From JBBTCJ01 sp038043285 (GTDB lineage Bacteria > Planctomycetota > Phycisphaerae > UBA1845), in NCBI GenBank assembly GCA_038043285.1, contig JBBTCJ010000149.1, forward strand, positions 1 through 31,954: 31,954 nucleotides of DNA, given 5' to 3'. A model generated the notes under the pieces. The model was not told where the DNA came from. It was given only the letters and a program-made list of their open reading frames with translations, and did not search any database. Position numbers and translations under genes: made by a program. Every line of letters starts with the position of its first letter. Positions within the stretch are counted from its first letter, which is position 1. Shown here piece by piece: positions 24,680 to 31,437 of this stretch.

Positions 24680-24952
24680 ATGCACGGCGATCTGTTTCTG
24701 GTCGTCGTCGTTCTCGTGTTCGGATGCGCCGCCTTCGTCTTCGGGTTGGTGTATCTGGTGTGCGCTGCCGTCGCACGCGTGATCGGCGGCGTCGGTCGGC
24801 TGCTGGGGTTGAAAACGGCGCCCCCCGGCGGGAGGAGAAGCGTAAGGCATGGAGGCTGGCGGCGATCGCGGGTGTGTCCGCATGCGCATTGTCGAAACGT
24901 CGAGTTCCGCCCGGCGCGATATTGCAGTCGCTGCGGAAGCCGGCTGGAATAG
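24680..24952 (+). CDS. Small membrane protein with C-terminal zinc ribbon
   Basis: A 90-residue protein with one long hydrophobic region (FLVVVVLVFGCAAFVFGLVY and following, about 5-45), a basic linker and a Cys/His-rich tail: CPHAHC, then CSRC near residue 82. The tail is similar in style to the kinase zinc ribbons upstream, which suggests a related or interacting role. It starts 36 bp after the kinase stop. No known family was recognised. Confidence 0.6.
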   Translation: MHGDLFLVVVVLVFGCAAFVFGLVYLVCAAVARVIGGVGRLLGLKTAPPGGRRSVRHGGWRRSRVCPHAHCRNVEFRPARYCSRCGSRLE

Positions 24953-25207
24953 ACTCCGATGGATTCGAGCGTTTTCGCTTTTTGCGTAACCTCGTCCTAC
25001 ATGAGCGGCGTTTCCAGGGATGCGCTGCGGGGTCAACCGCGACGCTGTATGAAAACGGGCGTTGCTCAAGAGAACGCAGACGCGGCCGGCGGGCGGGTCA
25101 CGCGGCCTGGCGGACGCGGCTCGGTGCCGGTGGTGCGGGGTGTTTGGATTGCCGTCGTCGGACGCACGACGCCGTCGAGCGTCCGTTGGCGAGGAACGAA
25201 CTGAGCG
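24953..25207. other. Gap between the zinc-ribbon gene and the ESCRT-III-like genes
   Basis: About 255 bp without a supported gene. One short frame on the plus strand (24959-25204) is low in conserved character and Arg/Gly-rich late on, and overlapping minus-strand frames are equally weak. No promoter or terminator is evident. Confidence 0.4.
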
Positions 25208-26698
25208 ATGAATCCCGACGCAGCCAAGGCGTTGCAGCACGAGGCGGACTTCCTCTCCGCCGTCGAGGCGAACTTCGAAACCGCCAAAGGTCGCATCCTG
25301 CGCGGGTCGATCTGGGAGCGGGTGCGGCAGGATGATCGCGATCGCCTTCGGGCACTGCTGGCGGAACGAGGGATGCCCAACCGCGAGCTGCTGACCTCGC
25401 TGCCGAGTAACGAGCGGGTGATCCTCCGCGGCTACGATCGACGACTGTTCTTCTGGCGGAAGCCAACGGGCGTGGCCGTGGCGTCGGTTCTCTCTCCGCT
25501 GAGCTACTATGCGGGTTCCCGCGGCGGCTCGCCGCCGCTGATCGGGCTGGGCGAGTTAGCGGACCATGTCAAGAAGCTGGTCGGCCATTCGACCGTCCCC
25601 CATTTGATTGGGGTGTGCAGTCCGACGGGATTCACCGAGGAAGCTCAACGAGCCAGACTGGACACGGCCAACGCCACCGTGGTGCTGGTGGAGCCGAACG
25701 GGTCCGGCGGGTGGAGAACCTTCGCCAACGGCGACCACGTGGACCCGCGGGTATTGAAAATATTCGACCCGGAAGGGTCGAAGCAGAAGCTAGCCCGCGT
25801 CCGCCGCCTCATTGACGACCACAGTGGCGAACTGCTGACGGGGGGTCTGTCGGCCTCGGCGATCGCGCGCGAGGCGAATCTCCCGGAGGAGCTGATCCGG
25901 GAGGGCTTCGAACAATCCGCATTGGAAGATCCGGAGTTGAGAGTCGCGAAAAAGGATGGAGAATGCCTCCTGTACCGTGGGGCGCCGCTGGGAACCCCGG
26001 TGAAATCAACCATGAACGTAATCGAGCGCATTCAGCGACTGTTTTCGGGCGAAGGCAACGAAGCGGCAAAGATCAACCTGCTGGCCGAGCGCCGGGCTGC
26101 ATTGTCTCAGCGGCGGGATCGAATCTACGATGACATCGCCAAGCTGGAAAAGAAGGAGGCCGACCTCCATGCACAGGGAACGGCGGCGGCGTCCGCCGTC
26201 CCGCGACGCAGACTGGCAGCCCAGATCGCTCAACTGCGCAAAGACATCTCCCGCATGAACACCTCGGCGGGAATGCTCAACCAGCAGATCAACATCATCA
26301 GCACCGACATCCACAACCTGACCTTGTTGCAGCAGGGGCGGATGGCCGAGCTGCCCGATACGCACCAACTCACCGAGCACGCCGTCGCGGCCGAAGAAAT
26401 GCTTGAAACCCTGAAAGCGGACGCGGACTTGGTGGGGCAACTCGAGACTGGTATGGAGCAGACCTTGGTCAGCGAGGATGAGTTGGCGATTCTCAAGGAG
26501 TTTGAAGAGCCTACACCCTCAGCAAAGGCCGCCGAGGACGTCTCGACCCCCAAGGAACGACCGGCGGCGCAACGTACCGCCCCTCCGAAGGTTGCCGTGG
26601 ACAAGACGCCGACTCGCCCGACTGCGGATCGCGAGCCGATCGCGGATGAGCCGAGCGGCGGCCGTGAGCGTCGACGAGAGGATCCGGAAGTCACCTGA
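25208..26698 (+). CDS. ESCRT-III-like protein with N-terminal winged-helix-like region
   Basis: A 496-residue cytoplasmic protein. An N-terminal alpha/beta region (about 1-190) of unknown type is followed by a winged-helix-like segment (about 193-258: LARVRRLIDDHSG..ASAIAREANLPEELIREG). Next comes a long helical region (about 268-435) with the ESCRT-III pattern: a basic first helix hairpin (NLLAERRAALSQRRDRIYDD, then RRRLAAQIAQLRKDI), then helices around MLNQQINIISTDIHNLTLL, and an acidic helix ending DELAILKEFEE, comparable in place and character to helix 5 of Snf7/CHMP4. The tail is Pro- and charge-rich. Winged helix before ESCRT-III core is the order found in CHMP7. The match is by pattern and not by strong identity. 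It is the first of three ESCRT-III-like genes before the Vps4-like ATPase. Confidence 0.65.
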   Translation: MNPDAAKALQHEADFLSAVEANFETAKGRILRGSIWERVRQDDRDRLRALLAERGMPNRELLTSLPSNERVILRGYDRRLFFWRKPTGVAVASVLSPLSYYAGSRGGSPPLIGLGELADHVKKLVGHSTVPHLIGVCSPTGFTEEAQRARLDTANATVVLVEPNGSGGWRTFANGDHVDPRVLKIFDPEGSKQKLARVRRLIDDHSGELLTGGLSASAIAREANLPEELIREGFEQSALEDPELRVAKKDGECLLYRGAPLGTPVKSTMNVIERIQRLFSGEGNEAAKINLLAERRAALSQRRDRIYDDIAKLEKKEADLHAQGTAAASAVPRRRLAAQIAQLRKDISRMNTSAGMLNQQINIISTDIHNLTLLQQGRMAELPDTHQLTEHAVAAEEMLETLKADADLVGQLETGMEQTLVSEDELAILKEFEEPTPSAKAAEDVSTPKERPAAQRTAPPKVAVDKTPTRPTADREPIADEPSGGRERRREDPEVT

Positions 26699-26782
26699 TT
26701 TCATGCGCGTTGCGGCGGCTGCCTTACGGGGAGGCATCCGGCCGAGAGCGTACCCCCTTTGTGGCACGAGCTTGAGCCTTTG

Positions 26783-27391
26783 ATGAGCTTCCTGGACTGG
26801 CTGTTCAAACGGAAGAAGCCGCTCTCGCAGATGACGCGGTCCGAGCTTCGTCGGCAGGAACTCCTGTTGGAGAAGGACCGCAGTCAGCTTCTCAACCGCA
26901 TCCAGAAGATCGCCACGGACAAGCAGAAATTGTTCGAGCGCGGGGCCACCGAAAAGACGCCGGAGGTTCGCCGAACGCTGGCCCAGGAGTTCGAGCTGAA
27001 AACCACCGAGCAGTTGATGCTCGCGCGGCAACTCAACGTCCGCAGCAAGGAGACGCTGACGGTGTCGCGTCTGCGGATGCTGCGGGAAAACGCCGACCGC
27101 GCCGGCCCATCGAATCGGCTCGGATTGGTCAGCCAGTCGGACCTTCTCCGGCTGGGAAAGATGATCGAATCCGACGCGGTAAAGACCGAGGTCTACCAGG
27201 AGCGGCTGGACGAGATTCTCTCGATCGGCGCCGCCGCGGACGAAGCCGGTGGAACGGTCTCCGAGGCCGGTCGAACGGTGATGGACGTCTGGGCGAGAAT
27301 GGACGCCGGTGCGATCGCCGATGCCGCCGAGGGATTCGACGAGGCCGACCGCTCCGTACGCGAACGGCACGCGGCCGCCGAGGGAGGATGA
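26783..27391 (+). CDS. ESCRT-III/PspA-like helical protein with amphipathic N-terminus
   Basis: A 202-residue protein. It begins MSFLDWLFKRKKPLSQ, a short amphipathic and basic start like the membrane-inserting N-termini of PspA, Vipp1 and some ESCRT-III proteins. A basic helical hairpin follows (SELRRQELLLEKDRSQLLNR, then EVRRTLAQEFELKTTEQLML), then more helices, including LGKMIESDAVKTEVYQERLD, and an acidic Ala-rich end. ATG 26783 is chosen because it starts the amphipathic segment; an in-frame TTG at 26759 only adds eight residues. It lies 84 bp after the previous gene. A PspA-family or ESCRT-III-superfamily assignment is likely, but which branch cannot be settled without structure comparison. 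Confidence 0.6.
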   Translation: MSFLDWLFKRKKPLSQMTRSELRRQELLLEKDRSQLLNRIQKIATDKQKLFERGATEKTPEVRRTLAQEFELKTTEQLMLARQLNVRSKETLTVSRLRMLRENADRAGPSNRLGLVSQSDLLRLGKMIESDAVKTEVYQERLDEILSIGAAADEAGGTVSEAGRTVMDVWARMDAGAIADAAEGFDEADRSVRERHAAAEGG

Positions 27392-27394
27392 CGA

Positions 27395-27476
27395 GATTGC
27401 CAATTGACGATTGAACGGCAGACGCGCCTCTTTATAATTGGCAATTTGCAATCGGCAATCGGCAATCAGTAATGCC
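27395..27476. repeat. R1 repeat between two ESCRT-III-like genes
   Basis: An array of gattgcc, caattg and cggcaat units, including cggcaatcggcaatc near the end, fills most of the 120-bp gap between the second and third ESCRT-III-like genes. The two halves are partly inverted relative to each other (gattgccaattg against aattggcaat), so a hairpin can form in the transcript. Confidence 0.75.
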
Positions 27477-27511
27477 GGCTTGCCGGTGTTTGGCGCGAAA
27501 GTGAATGTTCT

Positions 27512-28120
27512 ATGGGTTTATTCAAATCATCGGAAGAGCGGCGCATCGAACGGGACATCAAGATCCGCCAGGGTATTCGTCGGATCGAGAAGGCCATTCG
27601 TGAGCAATCCAAGTTCCAGGATGATTTCATCCGCAACGCCCAACACGCCAAGAAAATCGGCGACAACGGGCAATATGCGTTCATTCGCAATTCACTTAAG
27701 AAGACGGCCACGATCCGGAAGATGCTCGAACGGCAGCTTCTGTCGGTGAAGAACGCACTGCTCATCAAGCGGCAGGCGGAAGCGTCGGCGGATTTCGCTT
27801 CGTCGATGGCCATGATGGCCAGAGAAATCGGCAGACTGTTCGGCGAAACCGATCTAATGAAGACCCAGGCGGATTGGGAGAAGGCCATGGTCCAATCGCA
27901 AACCATGGAAGAGCGCATGAACATGTTCCTGGACACGGTGGAGGAAGTGGCCGCCCAGGACGCGGAACTCAGCGGTGCCTCCGAGGTCGTCACGGACGAA
28001 GAAGTGGATCGTCTCATCGCGGCCGAGGGCGAGGCTGAACATCAACGCGAACTCGATAAGCTCGCGGGCCTAAGAGCGGAATTGGATTCTCTGAAGCGCG
28101 AAGGCGAGAAACAAAAGTAG
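27512..28120 (+). CDS. ESCRT-III (Snf7/CHMP)-like protein with MIM1-like tail
   Basis: A 202-residue protein that looks like a CHMP/Snf7 protein along its whole length. The start MGLFKSSEERR resembles CHMP3 (MGLFGK). A basic hairpin follows: KIRQGIRRIEKAIREQSKF, then AQHAKKIGDNGQYAFIRNSL and KTATIRKMLERQLLSVKNAL, matching the KKGQ-x-LAK-x-R pattern of helices 1-2. A Met-rich central part (SMAMMAREIG), the helix EERMNMFLDTVEEVAAQDAE and an acidic EEVDRLIA segment follow. The C-terminus LAGLRAELDSLKR has the spacing of a MIM1 motif (L-xx-x-L-xx-LK), with Glu where Arg is usual; MIT domains of Vps4 bind such tails. The ATPase gene starts 51 bp downstream. Function is inferred to be a polymerising membrane-remodelling subunit. 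Confidence 0.75.
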   Translation: MGLFKSSEERRIERDIKIRQGIRRIEKAIREQSKFQDDFIRNAQHAKKIGDNGQYAFIRNSLKKTATIRKMLERQLLSVKNALLIKRQAEASADFASSMAMMAREIGRLFGETDLMKTQADWEKAMVQSQTMEERMNMFLDTVEEVAAQDAELSGASEVVTDEEVDRLIAAEGEAEHQRELDKLAGLRAELDSLKREGEKQK

Positions 28121-28171
28121 GGTGGGCACAGCCAACAAGGGACACAGGCGGACGATGTCTACAATTGAACG

Positions 28172-29359
28172 ATGACCGTTACTTTCGCGACCTTTGACCG
28201 CCTTAAGAGCAAGGGCGTCGAGGCCTACAAGGCCGGCGAGTACCTGACGGCCAAGACCTACCTCGTGGACGCCGCCGAGTGCGTGATCGAGCTTGCCGCC
28301 GCCGCAAAGTCCTCAGAGGCACGCCGCCAGCACGAAGAACTCGCCGCCGAGTTGATCGACCTGGCCAAAGATTGCGATCAGATTCTGACTGGCGGACGGC
28401 GGGGAAAACCAGCCCCAAGGGGTGGGGCGGGTCGCGGCGGGGGCGGCGCTGGTCGAGGTGACGGCAGTCCGCGCGGCGGCGGAGCGCGCGTCAAGGAGGA
28501 AGACGCCGGCGCCGACGCGGAAGACTGGATCGTCCGCGACAAGCCCGACGTCGGCTTCGAGGACATCGCCGGACTGGAGGACGTCAAGCAGGAAATCCGC
28601 CTGAAGATGATTTATCCCTTCGCCCATGCCGAACTGGCCAAGCGCTACGGGATCGGCGTGGGCGGCGGCATCCTGCTCTACGGCCCGCCGGGGACGGGCA
28701 AGACGATGATCGCCAAGGCCATCGCCCATGAGATCGACGCGACGTTTTTTCTTGTCAGCCCGGCGGAGATGCTCAGCAAGTGGGTGGGCGAGGCCGAGCA
28801 GAACGTCAAGAAGCTATTCGACGCTGCCAAGGCCGAATCCGTCTCGGTGATCTTCCTGGACGAACTCGAAGCCCTCGTGCCACGACGCAAGAATGACAGT
28901 TCCACCGTGATGCAACGCGTCGTGCCGCAGATCCTGCAAGAGCTGGAGGGGTTTGATCGTAAGGCTGATCGCGCCCTATTGTTTGTCGGGGCGACAAACA
29001 AGCCGTGGATGCTCGACGAAGCCATCCTGCGTCCGGGTCGAATGGACGCGAAAGTCTACGTCGGCCTCCCCGACGGCCCAGCCAGGTTTCGGATGCTGGA
29101 GATTTACTTCGCCAATCGCCCGTTGGCCGACGACTTGGACTTCAACGTGCTGTGCGACAGCCTGGAGGGTTACAGCGGAGCGGACATCAGGAACATCGCC
29201 GAGGAGGCGGCCCAGCGGCCCTTCCTGGAGGCGGTCGGCGGAAAGGAAGCGCGCTCCATCACCCGGGCCGACGTCCTTGCGGTCATCGGGCAGAACCCGC
29301 CGTCGGTCCACTCCTCCGATCTGGTACGATACGAGAAATTCGCCGCGGAAGGAAAATAG
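28172..29359 (+). CDS. Vps4-like AAA ATPase with N-terminal MIT-like domain
   Basis: A 395-residue AAA ATPase. Residues 1-72 form a three-helix MIT-like domain (KSKGVEAYKAGEYLTAKTYL, then RRQHEELAAELIDLAKDC), followed by a Gly/Arg-rich linker (73-108). The AAA core starts VGFEDIAGLEDVKQEIRL and has Walker A GPPGTGKT (171-178), pore loop LSKWVGEAEQ with Trp204 as in Vps4/katanin-type ATPases, Walker B VIFLDE (Asp230, Glu231), sensor-1 ATN (274-276), candidate arginine fingers Arg287 and Arg290 (ILRPGRMD), and YSGADI. MIT before a meiotic-clade AAA core is the Vps4 arrangement. It should disassemble the ESCRT-III-like polymers encoded just upstream. A general FtsH/Cdc48-like role is the alternative, but there is no protease domain and the MIT-like domain argues for Vps4. 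Confidence 0.85.
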   Translation: MTVTFATFDRLKSKGVEAYKAGEYLTAKTYLVDAAECVIELAAAAKSSEARRQHEELAAELIDLAKDCDQILTGGRRGKPAPRGGAGRGGGGAGRGDGSPRGGGARVKEEDAGADAEDWIVRDKPDVGFEDIAGLEDVKQEIRLKMIYPFAHAELAKRYGIGVGGGILLYGPPGTGKTMIAKAIAHEIDATFFLVSPAEMLSKWVGEAEQNVKKLFDAAKAESVSVIFLDELEALVPRRKNDSSTVMQRVVPQILQELEGFDRKADRALLFVGATNKPWMLDEAILRPGRMDAKVYVGLPDGPARFRMLEIYFANRPLADDLDFNVLCDSLEGYSGADIRNIAEEAAQRPFLEAVGGKEARSITRADVLAVIGQNPPSVHSSDLVRYEKFAAEGK

Positions 29360-29451
29360 GCGAGCGCGGAATGAGACAAGCCCCCGGGCAAAACTGGCCA
29401 ACGAACGGAATCGGAGACCGTGCGCCGCAGAGCCGCGTTCGTCTCGCGCTT

Positions 29452-29497
29452 CGAGATTCTCTGTATTGGGTATTTGGCATTCACCATTCCGCACTCG
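29452..29497. repeat. R1-variant repeat upstream of the SPFH-propeller gene
   Basis: Units such as gagattctctgtattggg, tttggcattcaccattccg form an imperfect relative of the R1 array. It lies in the 157-bp gap between the ATPase and the next gene. Related variants occur near 600-655 inside uvrA and at 7972-8000. Confidence 0.4.
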
Positions 29498-29516
29498 ACG
29501 TTGACCGGAGGTTTTC

Positions 29517-31304
29517 ATGATCGCCTCCAAGTTTGACCCACGAATCTTCTTCGAGCAGGCCGAGAACGTGGCGCTCCGCGTCGCGGCCGGGGAGTTGTTC
29601 GGCTGGCTGAACCGAACGCTGGACCTACCTGCGCAATGGGCGGCCCTGGTTACGAACACTTCAGGCGATCGGACCATGATCCGCGCCGGCGAACGCGTCG
29701 AAGGAAAGAACGCCGAAGAATTGCTGTTCGTTCGGACGGCACCGGTGGAGGTGGTGATCGACGCGGGGACGATGCCGTCGCGCGACGGGTTGGCTTGCCA
29801 AGCCGAGGTGCGCCTGTTCGTCGCCATCGTCGCCGAGCCGAGCGACGTGACTTCGTTCGCCAATACGGTGCTGGGAAGCCGTCGCGTCGCGCAGGCCGGC
29901 GGAGTCGGTGCACATCTTCAAGCAACGGTCCGGGGTGCGATGGCGGCTGAGGCTGCGAGACTTGACGCGTCCGAATTGGTCAGCGGGGCCGCGGGCGTAG
30001 CAATCTCGGCTGCACTTGCCGAGGCGTTGAAGCGGCCTTGTTTCGCCGCCGGGCTGGCGTTGCATCGTGAGCCTTGCACTCACTGGGACTCGCCGGCATA
30101 CCACGAGCTTGCGCGAGTCAACGAACGCGCGGCCGTACGTCGGGCTGAGCACGCCAGCGCCCGCGAACTCGACGAGGTCATCACCCAGGCTCGAAACGAC
30201 CGCCTGGACCAAGCCGCCGGATTGCTCACGCGGCTGAAGAAACTGACGGCGGAGTCTCCCGGAGCAGGACTCGTCGATTTGATCCGGACGTTCGCCGACG
30301 AGGACCGAGGTCGCGTGTACGAGGCGGTTTTTTCAGCCGATCGGGGTGCGCTGCGGACGCGGTGGATCGTCGCGGCCGCCGGGGAGGAAGTGCTCTTTTT
30401 CGACGCTTCGTCGCCGTCGTCGCCAACTCACCGAGTGCGCGTCGGCGCAACCGCCGGTCCGCTTCGCTCCGCACAGGTTGGCGTGGACGAAGACGGCTCA
30501 CCCTTGCTGCTGCTCGGAGCTGCGACGGGGGTCTATTTGCTTCCCACGCAGCCGGGCCGGCCGTACCGGACGCTCACCGTCCTGGGGGCGCCTCCGGTTC
30601 GCGGCGGGTTCAACGCAGTCGCCCAGATGGGAACGAACCTCTTCGCGTCCCACTCGGAACTGGGTCTGTATCAATGGGACACGGCTGCCAATGGTCCGCC
30701 CAGGCGACGACTCGAAGCGATCACCAACGATGCCGAAGTCGTACGCTGCGTACAAGCGCTCGGCGACAACGTGTATGTCGCGGTCGACGATCGGATTATG
30801 CGACTGGCTGTTTGCGGGCGTGAGGTTCCTGGGGCCGTCTACTCGGGCAGCCGGTCAATGATCACGGCCCTGTGCGCCTCCTCGGACTGCGTATTCGCCG
30901 GCAACAGTGAGGGCGACGTGCTTCGCTGGTTGTCCGAGGGCAACCGGGATCCGGAGGTACTGCACCACGGCCTGCGCCGACCCGTGGAATCGGTGTTCCT
31001 GGCTCATTCGCACGGCTTGAGGCGGCTGATTTTTACGGACACGTCGTCGCAGGTCCATGCGATGGTTCTAGGCGACTCATTTGTCTGCCGGTACGAGGCC
31101 GGCGGACAGACCCTGCGCCGCGTCAAGGTCGGCTCCGACCTGCTGGTCGCCGTCAACGAACTGCGTGATCGCCTTTTCTGCTGGCATCCGGCTCACCCGC
31201 AGCAGCCAAGATTCACCGTCCCGGTCTCCAGCCTTTGCGGGCGGAGCGTGCAGGACGTTTGCCTCGTACCTGATGAGGCATCCCCCGCCGCGCAAGCTTC
31301 GTGA
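29517..31304 (+). CDS. SPFH (band-7)-like protein with C-terminal beta-propeller-like region
   Basis: A 595-residue protein. The N-terminal part (about 30-200) has the SPFH/prohibitin pattern: a strand-rich segment with TAPVEVVIDAGTMPSRDGL, then CQAEVRLFVAIVAEPSDVTSF, LQATVRGAMAAEAARLDASEL and a following helix with ALKRPCFAAGLAL. A charged helical stretch (about 205-265) follows. Residues about 275-590 consist of repeated short strands with a WD/propeller-like rhythm, for example LLLLGAATGVYLL, LFASHSELGLYQWD, VYVAVDDRIMRLAV and CVFAGNSEGDVLRWL. No transmembrane helix is evident, so it is probably a membrane-associated scaffold. It is last in the ESCRT-like run. GGAGG directly precedes the ATG. 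Both assignments are by pattern. Confidence 0.65.
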   Translation: MIASKFDPRIFFEQAENVALRVAAGELFGWLNRTLDLPAQWAALVTNTSGDRTMIRAGERVEGKNAEELLFVRTAPVEVVIDAGTMPSRDGLACQAEVRLFVAIVAEPSDVTSFANTVLGSRRVAQAGGVGAHLQATVRGAMAAEAARLDASELVSGAAGVAISAALAEALKRPCFAAGLALHREPCTHWDSPAYHELARVNERAAVRRAEHASARELDEVITQARNDRLDQAAGLLTRLKKLTAESPGAGLVDLIRTFADEDRGRVYEAVFSADRGALRTRWIVAAAGEEVLFFDASSPSSPTHRVRVGATAGPLRSAQVGVDEDGSPLLLLGAATGVYLLPTQPGRPYRTLTVLGAPPVRGGFNAVAQMGTNLFASHSELGLYQWDTAANGPPRRRLEAITNDAEVVRCVQALGDNVYVAVDDRIMRLAVCGREVPGAVYSGSRSMITALCASSDCVFAGNSEGDVLRWLSEGNRDPEVLHHGLRRPVESVFLAHSHGLRRLIFTDTSSQVHAMVLGDSFVCRYEAGGQTLRRVKVGSDLLVAVNELRDRLFCWHPAHPQQPRFTVPVSSLCGRSVQDVCLVPDEASPAAQAS

Positions 31305-31338
31305 ACGGCGCGGACCATCTCCCGAAAGTGCGCCGAAG

Positions 31339-31397
31339 ACAACCGCCGTTGAGCCGCACGCGTCATCGAGCTCCATGCCCACGCAAGCGGCGGTTGT
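31339..31397. repeat. Perfect 10-bp inverted repeat between convergent genes
   Basis: ACAACCGCCG (31339-31348) and CGGCGGTTGT (31388-31397) are perfect inverted copies 39 nt apart, in the gap between the SPFH-propeller gene and the convergent gene at the right edge. It may be a long-loop bidirectional terminator or a remnant of a palindromic repeat. Confidence 0.35.
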
Positions 31398-31437
31398 AAT
31401 GCGTTTCGTTCCCGTCACCACCCTCGTCGTTCGGCGG

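Noticed and set aside
24959..25204. An 81-codon open frame after the zinc-ribbon gene
   Set aside because: No domain, no clear ribosome-binding site, composition typical of chance frames in GC-rich DNA.
27395..27476. R1 arrays considered as a CRISPR array
   Set aside because: Units are 7-8 nt, imperfect, adjacent without spacers and sometimes inside coding sequence; no cas genes are present.
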